This document shows, one piece after another, positions 45,069-54,137 of a stretch of 64,000 nt of DNA. The stretch is from contig NZ_CP023278.1 of assembly GCF_002896875.1 (NCBI RefSeq), positions 5,402,501-5,466,500 of the forward strand, read 5' to 3'. This stretch comes from Nostoc sp. CENA543 (GTDB taxonomy: Bacteria > Cyanobacteriota > Cyanobacteriia > Cyanobacteriales > Nostocaceae). The notes under the pieces were generated by a model. It did not search any database. It saw only the letters and a program-made list of their open reading frames with translations, and was not told the origin of the DNA. The stretch's first letter is position 1. Every line of letters begins with the position of its first letter. Position numbers and translations under genes: made by a program.

Positions 45069-47246
45069 ATGGAACGAATATTACAAGTTCTTGCACTAGA
45101 ACCAACTACCCAAGTTCTGGGACAAGAACCAATTGTTCCCTTTGCTATTTTGCTGGTAGTTATTTTAGTTGTACCTATTTTATTTGAACGGCTGAAATTA
45201 CCTGGATTAGTTGGTTTGGTTTTATCTGGATTAGTGCTTGGGCCATCGGGCTGGGATCTATTCCAGGACAAATCAAGCATCATCAACTGGCTAGCAGACA
45301 TTGGTCTAGTTTATTTAATGTTTGTCGCAGGCTTGGAGGTGGAAATCGAGCAGTGGCGACGACAAAAACAACGTGCTTTAGGTTTTGCCTGCTTGAGTTT
45401 TGCCATATCTTTTTTATTAGGAATTTTAGTTGGCAGAATTTTTCATCTCAATTTGCAGCATTCTATATTATTGGGTTCATTATTCGCTTCCCAGACCCTT
45501 TTGGCTTATCCTTTGCTGAGTCGTTTGGGGGTAGTTAGTAATGAAGCTGTTACAACTACAATTGCAGCTACAGCTTTTACTGATATAGGCGCGCTGTTAG
45601 TCTTGGTGGGATGCGTGGCGATATCTCAGATCAAGATTTTTAGCTTAACTACACTACTTGCCTTATTGGGAGAATTAATTATTTACTCTGTTTTGATTGT
45701 GGTGGGTTTAGACTGGCTGGGCAAGGAATTTTTTCGTCGCGCAGGAGATGATGAAGGGAATAAATTTTTATTTGTGGTACTGACTCTATTTTTAGCTGTG
45801 ATGGGAGCGCAACTGATTGGAGTAGAAAAAATTTTTGGTGCGTTTTTAGCAGGTTTAGCAGTCAATGATGTCGTCGGCGAAGGGCCAGTTAAAGAAAAAA
45901 TAGTATTTATTGGTAGTGTTTTATTTATCCCCATTTTCTTTGTGAACTTGGGTTTATTGATTGATTTGCCAACTTTATTCACCAATTTTTTAATTTTTAG
46001 GTTAACTTCTTTAATTTTGATTAGTTTGATTGCCAGTAAATTTATTGCGGCTTGGTTAGCAAAACTCATTTATCGCTACAGTTGGCAAGAAATGCTGACA
46101 ATGTGGTCACTATCAATACCCCAAGTCGGTACAACTCTAGCCGCAACTTTTGTAGGCTATCGAGCCGGACTATTATCGCCGGAGTTATTGAGTAGCTTTG
46201 TTATCTTGATGTTAGTGACATCAATTTTGGGGCCATTGATTACTAGCCGCACAGCTGTGACTTTAACTCCGCAAGCAATCACAACTAAAGTCACTACAGA
46301 TTTACCACAGCAACAGTCAGAAGCAGCGCGCACAGATACTTTTACGATAGTTGTACCAATTTATAATCCCCACACTCAGCAGCATTTAGTGGAAATGGCG
46401 GCTTTGTTAGCACGTCAGACAAAAGGTAAGATTATTCCATTAGCGATCGCACCTGCTGCATCGCATATGGATGCACCACAGTTAGAATTATCAGTGAACA
46501 GGAGCGAACGATTGTTAACCAAGGCGGTTTATCACAGTCACGCCTTTGGGATAGAAGCAGAGCCATTATTGAGAATAGATGACGCTTTTGCATCAGGAAT
46601 TAGCCGAGCCGCCCGTGAACAAAAGGCTGATTTAATTGTTATGGGTTGGGGTAAACGCACTGGCTTAAGAGCGCGACTATTTGGTAATGTCATTGATGGC
46701 GTATTATGGGCGGCTCATTGTCCGGTAGCAGTCACACGCTTAGTAGATTCGCCCCAAAAAATTCAACGGATTTTAGTCCCCTTAGAAAATCTCATCACCC
46801 CAACACTACAGCCAGTGCAATTTGCTCAGATGCTAGCAGAAGCAAATCAAGCCCAGGTAACGGTTTTAAATGTATGCGATCGCCGTACTAGTTCTAGTAA
46901 AATTGCTGCTAGGCGATCGCACCTTTCCCAATTAGTAGGGAAATTATCTACAGCCAATCCACCAGAGATTCAAATTCTTGCCCATGAGAATACAGCCCAA
47001 GCAATCTTGCAAGCAACAAGATTGTATGACTTGGTAGTTTTACCCTTTATTCGCAATCACACTAATCCTGGCGGATTAGCCATTAGCGATGTAACAACTC
47101 AACTAGCCAGACAAATCACTTGTTCCATCATCATGTTCGGAGAACCTCAAAACACTCCTCCAAACATGAATACACAAATTTCTAGTTCACAATACTCATC
47201 TCTAGAGGATGCTGGCTGGAAAAAGGGCGTTGGGAGTCGGGAATAG
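45069..47246 (+). CDS. Cation:proton antiporter with C-terminal universal-stress domains
   Basis: 725 residues. Residues about 25-400 form a CPA2-type (KefB/NapA-like) antiporter with some 12 hydrophobic segments, including GLVGLVLSGLVLGPSGWDLF, VYLMFVAGLEVEIEQWR and FGAFLAGLAVNDVV. The cytoplasmic C-terminus has a first Usp-like domain (about 425-560, FTIVVPIYNP, ADLIVMGWGKR, VIDGVLWAAHCPVAV) and a second, more divergent one (about 565-700, ILVPLENL, DLVVLPFIRN). It should exchange Na+ or K+ for H+ across the cell or thylakoid membrane, with the Usp domains sensing nucleotide or other ligands. The start codon ATG 45069 follows the repeat region directly. Confidence 0.9.
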   Translation: MERILQVLALEPTTQVLGQEPIVPFAILLVVILVVPILFERLKLPGLVGLVLSGLVLGPSGWDLFQDKSSIINWLADIGLVYLMFVAGLEVEIEQWRRQKQRALGFACLSFAISFLLGILVGRIFHLNLQHSILLGSLFASQTLLAYPLLSRLGVVSNEAVTTTIAATAFTDIGALLVLVGCVAISQIKIFSLTTLLALLGELIIYSVLIVVGLDWLGKEFFRRAGDDEGNKFLFVVLTLFLAVMGAQLIGVEKIFGAFLAGLAVNDVVGEGPVKEKIVFIGSVLFIPIFFVNLGLLIDLPTLFTNFLIFRLTSLILISLIASKFIAAWLAKLIYRYSWQEMLTMWSLSIPQVGTTLAATFVGYRAGLLSPELLSSFVILMLVTSILGPLITSRTAVTLTPQAITTKVTTDLPQQQSEAARTDTFTIVVPIYNPHTQQHLVEMAALLARQTKGKIIPLAIAPAASHMDAPQLELSVNRSERLLTKAVYHSHAFGIEAEPLLRIDDAFASGISRAAREQKADLIVMGWGKRTGLRARLFGNVIDGVLWAAHCPVAVTRLVDSPQKIQRILVPLENLITPTLQPVQFAQMLAEANQAQVTVLNVCDRRTSSSKIAARRSHLSQLVGKLSTANPPEIQILAHENTAQAILQATRLYDLVVLPFIRNHTNPGGLAISDVTTQLARQITCSIIMFGEPQNTPPNMNTQISSSQYSSLEDAGWKKGVGSRE

Positions 47247-47400
47247 GGATCGGGGATTGGGGATTGGGGACTGGGAAGATGGGGACTGGGAAGATAGGGA
47301 AGTGTGGGGAGTGTGGGGAGAGAGATTTCTTCCGTATCCTCCCACACCTCCCACACCTCCCACACTTCCTGCTTGCCCTATGCCCTAACCAAAACTTTAC
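47247..47400. repeat. GGGGATTGGGGA and GGGAGTGTGG units with inverted partner
   Basis: GGGGATTGGGGATTGGGGAC, then GGGGACTGGGAAGAT (twice), then GGAAGTGTGGGGAGTGTGG, a short gap, and the reverse-complement units CCCACACCTCCCACACC and CACACTTCC. The two last groups can pair into a long hairpin (about 47290-47370), which may act as a terminator after the antiporter. Confidence 0.75.
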
Positions 47401-47666
47401 AATTTTGTCCTAACAAAACTTTATTTTATTGAAGATTTGATGAATTATAAGTTACTCCCCAACAAACATTAGACGATGTTTGTTATTTTGCTAGATGAAT
47501 TGACCAAAGAAAAGTAACAAAAATACATACACAGTAAAATTACATAACTAACACCGTTAGATTTGGAATTCACCCTATTTTTTCTGTATTTTTATACTTG
47601 GACTGGGTATTCTAAATTAAACGATATCAAGAACAGCTAGCAATATCTGTAACTAACTGAGAGAAT
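47401..47666 (+). promoter_or_regulatory. Leader region of the UDP-xylose gene pair
   Basis: About 265 AT-rich bases upstream of the decarboxylase gene, without repeats. It ends with an unusual weak Shine-Dalgarno context (CTGAGAGAATATGAG; GAGAGA at 47658-47663). No specific promoter elements were assigned. Confidence 0.35.
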
Positions 47667-48602
47667 ATGAGAATTTTGGTGACGGGCGGTGCTGGGTTTA
47701 TTGGTTCACATCTGATTGACAGACTCATACCCGAAGGACATGAAGTCATTTGTTTAGACAATTTCTATACAGGTCACAAACGTAACATCTCCAAGTGGGT
47801 AAATCATCCCAATTTTGAACTCATTCGCCACGATATCACCGAACCAATACGGTTGGAAGTAGATCAAATCTACCATCTAGCTTGTCCAGCTTCTCCTGTA
47901 CATTATCAGTACAATCCCGTAAAAACTGTGAAAACCAATGTTATGGGAACACTGAATATGTTGGGGTTAGCCAAGCGTGTGAAAGCGAGATTTTTCCTGG
48001 CTTCTACTAGTGAAGTCTATGGAGATCCAGAAGTTCACCCCCAACCTGAAGAGTATCGAGGTAGTGTTAACCCTATTGGGATACGCTCCTGTTACGACGA
48101 AGGCAAGAGAATTGCTGAAACTTTAGCATTTGACTACTACAGACAAAATAAGGTTGATATTCGAGTTGTCCGTATATTTAACACTTACGGGCCAAGAATG
48201 TTAGAAAATGATGGACGAGTTGTTAGTAACTTTATTGTACAAGCCCTGAAAGGTATACCTTTAACGGTTTATGGTGATGGCTCGCAAACTCGCAGTTTTT
48301 GCTATGTTTCTGACTTAGTGGAAGGATTTATCCGCCTGATGAATAGTGATTATGTCGGGCCAGTCAATTTGGGAAATCCTGGTGAATACACGATTCTAGA
48401 ATTAGCTGAAGCTGTGCAAAATTTAATTAATCCCAATGCAGAGATTAAATTTGAAGCTTTACCTGCTGATGATCCTCGTCGTCGTCAGCCGGATATTACC
48501 AAAGCCAAAACCTTGTTAAATTGGGAACCTACTATCCCTCTACAAGAAGGGCTAAAGCTAACAATAGCAGATTTCCGCGATCGCCTGAACAACAGTGTCT
48601 AG
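47667..48602 (+). CDS. UDP-glucuronate decarboxylase (UDP-xylose synthase)
   Basis: 311-residue extended short-chain dehydrogenase. NAD-binding [10 protein letters not shown] (about 7-16), the catalytic Ser in [16 protein letters not shown], the YxxxK pair in [11 protein letters not shown] (about 142-152), and [11 protein letters not shown]. The sequence blocks [19 protein letters not shown] (quoted: [12 protein letters not shown]) and [10 protein letters not shown] are specific to UDP-glucuronate decarboxylases, not to epimerases or dTDP-glucose dehydratases. It converts UDP-glucuronate to UDP-xylose in the cytoplasm. The next gene makes UDP-glucuronate, so the pair forms a short pathway for polysaccharide or glycolipid precursors. 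Confidence 0.92.
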   Translation: MRILVTGGAGFIGSHLIDRLIPEGHEVICLDNFYTGHKRNISKWVNHPNFELIRHDITEPIRLEVDQIYHLACPASPVHYQYNPVKTVKTNVMGTLNMLGLAKRVKARFFLASTSEVYGDPEVHPQPEEYRGSVNPIGIRSCYDEGKRIAETLAFDYYRQNKVDIRVVRIFNTYGPRMLENDGRVVSNFIVQALKGIPLTVYGDGSQTRSFCYVSDLVEGFIRLMNSDYVGPVNLGNPGEYTILELAEAVQNLINPNAEIKFEALPADDPRRRQPDITKAKTLLNWEPTIPLQEGLKLTIADFRDRLNNSV

Positions 48603-48737
48603 ATGCTCATACTCAATGCCGGCTAAACCGACTTGTAACCGCTACTAAACTGGCGGTGCTTCCTCAAAAATTGGAACTTTGGTATTGAGGACTACGTTTT
48701 TCAAGATAAACCCCCTAAATAAAGTGAGGAGTTAACG

Positions 48738-50129
48738 ATGCGTGTTTGTGTAATAGGTACTGGTTACGTTGGCTTAGTTACAGGTGCTTGTTTAGCTCAT
48801 ATCGGACACGATGTTATTTGTGTAGATAATAACGAAGAAAAAGTTAAATTGATGAAATCTGGGCAGTCGCCGATTTTTGAGCCTGGATTATCGGAAATCA
48901 TGCAGTCTGCAATTCAAAACGGGAAAATAGAATTCTCAACTGATTTAGCTGCTGGGGTTGCTCACGGAGAAATTTTATTTATTGCTGTAGGTACACCACC
49001 TTTACCCACCGGCGAAAGTGATACTCGCTATGTCGAAGCTGTAGCGCGCGGTATTGGTGCTAACCTCAATGGGGGTTATAAGGTAATTGTTAACAAATCC
49101 ACAGTTCCCATCGGTTCAGGCGACTGGGTACGAATGATTGTGATGGATGGGATTGCTGAACGTCAAAAAACTCTAGTGACAGCTGGCGGCGGTAGCGAAG
49201 AAAAGCTACCTGACTCTACACCTCAGTTTGATGTCGTGAGTAACCCAGAGTTTTTACGGGAAGGTTCGGCTGTATACGATACATTTAACCCTGATCGCAT
49301 CGTCTTGGGTGGTAACAGTACAAAAGCTATATCCATGATGCAAGAACTCTACGCACCGATTGTAGAGCGCAAATTTGCCGAGGATAGATCTTTACCTCCT
49401 GTAGCTGTACTGGTGACAGACTTGAGTTCAGCAGAAATGATTAAATATGCTGCTAACGCTTTCTTGGCAACTAAGATTAGTTTTATTAACGAAGTAGCTA
49501 ACATTTGCGATCGCGTTGGTGCTGATGTAACTCAAGTAGCTAAAGGTATTGGTTTAGACTCCCGTATTGGTAGCAAATTCTTACAAGCTGGTATTGGTTG
49601 GGGTGGTTCTTGTTTCCCCAAAGACGTTTCAGCGTTGATTCACACTGCTGATGATTACGGTTATGAGGCTCAGTTATTAAAATCTGCCGTTAGTGTTAAC
49701 GAACGTCAACGTCTGATTGCATTAGAAAAACTCCAGCAAGCTTTAAAAATCCTCAAAGGTAAAACAGTTGGTTTATTGGGTTTAACCTTCAAACCTGATA
49801 CTGACGATTTACGCGATGCGCCAGCACTCAATTTAATCGAACAGCTAAACCGCTTAGGTGCTAAGGTCAAGGCCTATGACCCCATCATTTCCCAAACCGG
49901 AATGCGTCATGGTCTTTCCGGTGTGTTGGTAGAAACTGATGCTGAACGGTTAGCCGATGGTTGTGATGCGTTGGTACTTGTCACTGAATGGCAACAATTT
50001 AGCTCTCTTGACTACAGCAAGATGGCAAAATTGATGAATAATCCTGTAATTATCGACGGTCGTAACTTCCTCGACCCCGAAACTATGATTCGTGCTGGAT
50101 TCCAGTATGTAGGCGTTGGCAGAAGATAA
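48738..50129 (+). CDS. ugd: UDP-glucose 6-dehydrogenase
   Basis: 463 residues. N-terminal NAD domain VCVIGTGYVGLVTGACLAHIG (Rossmann motif GTGYVG at about 7-12), central dimerisation region AEMIKYAANAFLATKISFINE, the catalytic cysteine in GIGWGGSCFPKD (about 292-303) and C-terminal GLTFKPDTDDLRDAPAL. It oxidises UDP-glucose to UDP-glucuronate with two NAD. There is an insertion with Gly-rich sequence (TAGGGSEEKLPDS) around 148-160. It follows the decarboxylase gene by 135 bases; together they convert UDP-glucose to UDP-xylose. Confidence 0.95.
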   Translation: MRVCVIGTGYVGLVTGACLAHIGHDVICVDNNEEKVKLMKSGQSPIFEPGLSEIMQSAIQNGKIEFSTDLAAGVAHGEILFIAVGTPPLPTGESDTRYVEAVARGIGANLNGGYKVIVNKSTVPIGSGDWVRMIVMDGIAERQKTLVTAGGGSEEKLPDSTPQFDVVSNPEFLREGSAVYDTFNPDRIVLGGNSTKAISMMQELYAPIVERKFAEDRSLPPVAVLVTDLSSAEMIKYAANAFLATKISFINEVANICDRVGADVTQVAKGIGLDSRIGSKFLQAGIGWGGSCFPKDVSALIHTADDYGYEAQLLKSAVSVNERQRLIALEKLQQALKILKGKTVGLLGLTFKPDTDDLRDAPALNLIEQLNRLGAKVKAYDPIISQTGMRHGLSGVLVETDAERLADGCDALVLVTEWQQFSSLDYSKMAKLMNNPVIIDGRNFLDPETMIRAGFQYVGVGRR

Positions 50130-50150
50130 TTAACTAATAATTAGTTTCAT

Positions 50151-50200
50151 AACACAACTAAAAACCGCCTAGAAAATTCTAGGCGGTTTTTAGTTGTGTT
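50151..50200. terminator. Strong bidirectional terminator after ugd
   Basis: AACACAACTAAAAACCGCC-TAGAAAATTCTA-GGCGGTTTTTAGTTGTGTT is a nearly perfect 24-base inverted repeat with A and T runs in the arms, between convergent ugd and the DUF2993 gene. Confidence 0.9.
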
Positions 50201-50221
50201 AGCGTAGCGGGACGCAGCCCA

Positions 50222-51016
50222 TTATGAATTGCGGGGAATTCGTTCAATTTCAGCGTAGCCACTAAAAATTAACCTTTGACCTTCAGTGTCTAAACGATTT
50301 AACCGCATTTTCACCCCATCTAGGTCAAACTTATCCAAATCAACCATATTATCTAAAATCTCTGCTAGTGCTAGCCCAAGATTTTGGGAAATAGCTTTTT
50401 GTGATTCTGGGACTAAATCAAGCTCAATTTTGGGGTCTTTAAAAGCAATCCGGCGACGCTTTTCCACGGCTATGCTTAAAATCATGTGCAGTGGTATGAG
50501 TTCACCATTATTTAAATCTGCCTTGGCGGAAAGCTGTAGACAATTTTGCGGTAATAGTTTTACTTGAACGTCCATGAAAGACACTGGCTGACCACCAGAT
50601 AATTCAGTTAAAGCAGGTGCGGAGAGATTAACTAGACGTTTTTTGACTAGTTCAGCATTAAAAGCTTGATTTATACCATCTTCTGATAATACTACTTGAG
50701 CGATCGCCTGGGTTGGTTGCTTGAGATTGAGTTTACCCGCTAAAACTGCACTAAAGTCAATAGCTACGGCATCGGTTTCAAAGGACATTTCCTCTACCGC
50801 AAAATCTCTGCGAATTACCAAACCGCGACCGCTCATTTTAAAACTATCAATGCTGCCTTGCAACAGTTTGCTGGAGGGATAGCAGCGCACAAGGACTTCT
50901 ACTGACTCGCTTTGAGTAAACAAATGGCGAATCGTTTGGCTGGCGACTGTGTTGAGCATTTTTTCGCCCCAATCAGTGCCTTTTGGATCTTGTAAACCAG
51001 TTAGTCCGCCGAACAT
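50222..51016 (-). CDS. DUF2993 (LmeA-like) protein
   Basis: 264 residues from ATG 51016 (M-F-G-G-L-T-G-L-Q-D-P-K-G); the frame extends 20 codons further upstream without a better start. The DUF2993 family blocks include SVEVLVRCYPSSKLLQGSID (quoted: VEVLVRCYPSSKLLQG), FKMSGRGLVIRRDF and DAVAIDFSAVLAGKL. Actinobacterial relatives (LmeA) bind membrane lipids and act in cell-envelope lipid processing, but no signal peptide is seen here, so the cyanobacterial role is unknown. Last gene before the ugd terminator. Confidence 0.8.
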   Translation of the reverse strand: MFGGLTGLQDPKGTDWGEKMLNTVASQTIRHLFTQSESVEVLVRCYPSSKLLQGSIDSFKMSGRGLVIRRDFAVEEMSFETDAVAIDFSAVLAGKLNLKQPTQAIAQVVLSEDGINQAFNAELVKKRLVNLSAPALTELSGGQPVSFMDVQVKLLPQNCLQLSAKADLNNGELIPLHMILSIAVEKRRRIAFKDPKIELDLVPESQKAISQNLGLALAEILDNMVDLDKFDLDGVKMRLNRLDTEGQRLIFSGYAEIERIPRNS

Positions 51017-51129
51017 TTGATTTGGGTCTCTAGAAGTTCTTTGTACTTTTGTAACAAAATGTGAACAATACGGCAAGCGATCCCCCGATTTAATGTGCTG
51101 ATAGTTTGACTTGGGATAGCTGATGATAG

Positions 51130-51285
51130 ATGGGGATGTGAAAGAAAATGGGTATGGGGAATGGGGAATTGGGCATTGGGCATGGGGAATTAGTTAAACT
51201 ACCCTCCCCCTCCCGTCTCTAACAGTTCTTGAGTTTTGAGTTTTGAATTTTGAATTTTGAATTTTGAATTGTTTTGTCCCCAGTC
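51130..51285. repeat. GGGAATGGGGAATTGGGCA units and TTTTGAA heptads
   Basis: GGGGAATGGGGAATTGGGCA units, then AGTTTTGAATTTTGAATTT heptads (51234-51270) up to the Rubisco activase stop codon. The TTTTGAA heptad also appears at 660-690 and 18240-18270. Confidence 0.8.
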
Positions 51286-51287
51286 CC

Positions 51288-52517
51288 CTAATTCTTACCA
51301 TTCGGTCGCTGAATAATGGTTTCCACAACTCGCCGTTTAGCTTTGGGGTCAATGCCGACTAAACGCACGTATTCGCCACTATACTCAGCTAAACAAGATT
51401 CTAAAGTAGAAATAGCGTCAGATTCAGCATCAATGTGAATACTACCGCAACTTTGCCAAGAACCGGTGCGAAAGCGGCGTTCGTCTACGTGTTCAAAATT
51501 AATTTGATGACCTTGAGATAAGATTTGCCGGATTTGTTCTTGTGTTTCTAGGTTTAAATGTGTAGTGGAATTTTGCTGTTTTGGTGGATTATTTGATGTT
51601 ACCTCGCCTGATGGTGTGGGTTGATAGCTTTTACCTCGATTCAAGCGATTGTATTCATCTACCAACTGGGAAGTTTCTACGCGTTTTTGTTCAGCCACCA
51701 TGAATTTGCCAGACTCAATTAAGTGAGAGAGGCTAAAATCTGGTTTTTTAAAGACTGGTGGGCCTTCTACGCTATTGACGACGCGTAAAGAGATGTGTTC
51801 AAATCCTACCTGATGGATAAAGTCGCGGATTTGTTCGTCGTAAATGCGCGATCGCAATGCACTAAAAAAGTCAATCGATTGATGGGGAAAAGTATCCACT
51901 AACTGTTCAACTTCACGCTGTGAAAGTCCATCTTCTGCAAAAATCCCACCAACAATTCCCACCTTATCATCGCGGTTAGGCTCCCAATAAAACTTTTCCA
52001 TCCGTCCGTCACGAATTAATGGCGCGTAGAGAGTGGAAAAATCATTACCTGTCACAATAATGGGTACACGCCGAATTGGATTTGCATCATAGCTTCCAGG
52101 TAACTGCACATCGGTGGGATTATCAGCAATATTCATCAGTGTGGCGTTTACCAACTGAGTATTTACGGTGTATTGTGTACCCTCATCAAAGCGTCCTGCA
52201 CCTGCATCTAAATCATTAATCATTAGTACGCACATTTTGCCACGCACCTTAATGCGTTCGGCTGTTTCTCGATAACGTAGGCGAATTAACCTTGCTGGAT
52301 CTCCTGCGTCGGGACTTTCCAATTCCCCACCAGAAATCAATGTGACTTCCACGCCCATTTTTTCAAACGCTAACTCACATTGAAATGTTTTACCTTCACC
52401 CTTGCGTCCGTGAATTCCTAAAATCAAAGGGACTCTAATACCAGGAATATTCAAGAAGTTCTTTGTGATGTGAACCGCCAGTTTGTCTAAAAAGCGTGGT
52501 GCAATATAATAAGCCAT
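51288..52517 (-). CDS. rca: Rubisco activase with small-subunit-like domain
   Basis: 409 residues. AAA+ ATPase domain with Walker A GIHGRKGEGKT (about 34-44), MINDLDAGAGR (Walker B region) and IVTGNDFSTLYAPLIRDGRM (sensor/pore region). A linker rich in Pro/Asn/Ser (about 290-320) is followed by a C-terminal domain (about 325-409, INFEHVDERRFRTGSWQSCG, YVRLVGIDPKAKRRV) that resembles the Rubisco small subunit. In cyanobacteria this domain binds Rubisco or brings the activase into carboxysomes; the AAA+ ring removes inhibitory sugar phosphates. It lies 3.6 kb from the rbc operon, same strand, with an IS and a TA remnant between. Start ATG 52517. Confidence 0.95.
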   Translation of the reverse strand: MAYYIAPRFLDKLAVHITKNFLNIPGIRVPLILGIHGRKGEGKTFQCELAFEKMGVEVTLISGGELESPDAGDPARLIRLRYRETAERIKVRGKMCVLMINDLDAGAGRFDEGTQYTVNTQLVNATLMNIADNPTDVQLPGSYDANPIRRVPIIVTGNDFSTLYAPLIRDGRMEKFYWEPNRDDKVGIVGGIFAEDGLSQREVEQLVDTFPHQSIDFFSALRSRIYDEQIRDFIHQVGFEHISLRVVNSVEGPPVFKKPDFSLSHLIESGKFMVAEQKRVETSQLVDEYNRLNRGKSYQPTPSGEVTSNNPPKQQNSTTHLNLETQEQIRQILSQGHQINFEHVDERRFRTGSWQSCGSIHIDAESDAISTLESCLAEYSGEYVRLVGIDPKAKRRVVETIIQRPNGKN

Positions 52518-52608
52518 AAGTTCATCCCTGGTTAATATTTATAACAATAATGCTAAGTTTTTTTGGTGTCTAATGTTTATTTAACTTGCGGTAGAGTTTA
52601 AAAGTTTC

Positions 52609-52989
52609 TTACCATAAACGTTGTATAGGATAGTTATCAAAAATTGTATCTGCACTGAGAATAGGTAGATTTTCTGTGATAGCTTGTGCAATTAGCATTC
52701 TGTCAAAGGGGTCACGATGATGTAGAGGTAGTTGAGCAACAGCTGAAATGTGTTCAATTTGAATAGGTATTAACTGAACATCAGTCATGATTATTTACTG
52801 TTCTACAAACTCAGCAAAGCTCAAATTCAAGTTAAGTTTACCGATGCTGTGTTTGATTGCTATTTCCCAAATGCTGACAATACTCAAACAATTCTGATTG
52901 TTTTCAATTTGCGATCGCACAGTCTCACTTATTCTCGGATCACCCGTAATAAACCAAATCAAAGTATGGGTGTCCAATAGCTGTCTCAT
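52609..52989 (-). pseudogene. PIN-domain (VapC-type) toxin, broken by an in-frame stop
   Basis: The frame begins ATG 52989, M-R-Q-L-L-D-T-H-T-L-I-W-F, a typical PIN start with the first Asp, then SIVSIWEIAIK with the Glu. After N-L-S-F-A-E-F-V-E-Q a TAA at 52795-52797 stops it. The same frame continues with I-I-M-T-D-V-Q-L-I-P, HRDPFDRMLIAQAI (the two later Asp residues) and LSADTIFDNYP, ending in TAA at 52609. A single base change (probably CAA to TAA) therefore splits an otherwise complete toxin of about 125 residues. Its antitoxin lies at 54138, separated by an IS630-family element; the toxin's usual coupled start has been lost. Confidence 0.88.
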
Positions 52990-53002
52990 TCCATATATAG
53001 GA

Positions 53003-53590
53003 CTAGTATTTGATTTCTGAAAAAGCTCCGTACATCTGAAGAGACATAAAATCAAACATAGTATTTCGGAGAAACCACTCAAACATCCACTTTAAATGGC
53101 GAAATGTTGGAATTAAAGCACAAAAGCGTCGAACCCAGGTTTTCGCTTGTAACCAAATATCCTCTATAGGATTTTGCGATGGACAATTAGGAGCAAAACG
53201 AATGCAATGAATTTTCCATTTTTCTGGCGGTAAACCTTGATTTATCTCGCCTAAAAAGTTTTGAACTAAATGTGAACGATGATAAGAAGCACCATCCCAA
53301 ATCAGAAGCAATCTTTGGTCGGGAGAAGATTCTAATAAATAACGTAAATAATCAATTGTATTGTCTGAATTACCAGCATTATATGCTTTCAAGAGTAGCT
53401 TTCCGTCGAGATAATCAACTGCACCATAATATGTCTGTTTATCTCGTTCATTAACGACTTCAATTGCTATTTCTTGGTCAGTTCTTCCCCAAACATAACC
53501 ATTTACGTCTCCCCATAATAAATGACACTCATCTATTAGTAATACTCTCAGCTTTCGTGCTTCTATTTCCTCTCTGTTGCTTGCCAGCAA
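53003..53590 (-). CDS. IS630 transposase, C-terminal DDE part
   Basis: Catalytic half of an IS630-family transposase. It contains the complete DDE set: Asp in VLLIDECHLLWGD, Asp in LLLIWDGASYHRS and Glu in NPIEDIWLQAK. The first ATG-like codon (53590) lies inside the natural reading frame; the protein is expected to be made by a -1 frameshift from the upstream frame at a run of nine A residues (plus strand T run at 53603-53611). After the shift the joined sequence reads K-K-K-Q-L-E-T-L-L-A-S-N-R-E-E, matching the continuous family sequence. It stops five bases before the left end of the element. The DDE site appears intact. Confidence 0.88.
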   Translation of the reverse strand: MLASNREEIEARKLRVLLIDECHLLWGDVNGYVWGRTDQEIAIEVVNERDKQTYYGAVDYLDGKLLLKAYNAGNSDNTIDYLRYLLESSPDQRLLLIWDGASYHRSHLVQNFLGEINQGLPPEKWKIHCIRFAPNCPSQNPIEDIWLQAKTWVRRFCALIPTFRHLKWMFEWFLRNTMFDFMSLQMYGAFSEIKY

Positions 53591-54081
53591 TGTTTCAAGT
53601 TGTTTTTTTTTGCCGCAACCACCTCCTGATCAGCCTTTGGATTCAAGCCTGTAGTCTTTTTCCAACTAATTCCTGCTGCTTCAAATAAATCATAGTAACT
53701 TCGTTTCGATTCGTAGATGACATCATATTCAAATGCTAATTTATATTCCAGTTCCCCCAACTCCCAAATTTCTTTAGTTTGCAACCAACTTAATACTTGC
53801 AGGAGCTGTTCATCACTCAAATAACTTTTTCTGCCCTTATAGTTTAAGCGCAAACCCAAAATTCCCTTTTCCTGGTAAGCTTTCTTCCAGCTTGTTATTG
53901 AACCAATTGACACATCTAAAATTGTTTGAATTTCTCCATACTTGTAACCTTGATACACTAGTTTTACTGCCAAAGCTTTTCTTACTTCACGAGCATCTGG
54001 ACGACTATCTATAAATTCTTGTAGTTCTGCGATTGCTACTTCCGCCGTAGGCATCGCCATTTCTAGATGCTGGTTTATCAT
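53563..54081 (-). CDS. IS630 transposase, N-terminal DNA-binding part
   Basis: 172 residues, starting M-I-N-Q-H-L-E-M-A-M. The N-terminal helix-turn-helix region has VRKALAVKLVYQGYKYGEIQ and SIGSITSWKKAYQEKG, then SYLSDEQLLQVLSWLQ and the winged-helix-like WELGELEYKLAFEYDV. It reads into A-A-K-K-N-N-L before a premature end in the original frame; the real continuation is in the -1 frame across nine A residues (see the catalytic part). Overlap of the two frames is about 28 bases. Confidence 0.85.
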   Translation of the reverse strand: MINQHLEMAMPTAEVAIAELQEFIDSRPDAREVRKALAVKLVYQGYKYGEIQTILDVSIGSITSWKKAYQEKGILGLRLNYKGRKSYLSDEQLLQVLSWLQTKEIWELGELEYKLAFEYDVIYESKRSYYDLFEAAGISWKKTTGLNPKADQEVVAAKKNNLKHCWQATERK

Positions 54082-54137
54082 TGTTCGTTATTAGACAGGT
54101 ATCTCTGACCGTATTATCTCGAAGTCTTTTTCAGAAA

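Noticed and set aside
44843-45187. Open frame of 114 codons before the antiporter
   Set aside because: Made of the G-rich repeat and then overlaps the antiporter gene in another frame.
47147-47365. Minus-strand open frame with Trp/Glu repeats
   Set aside because: It is the translation of the G-rich tandem repeat (MWEVWEVWED...).
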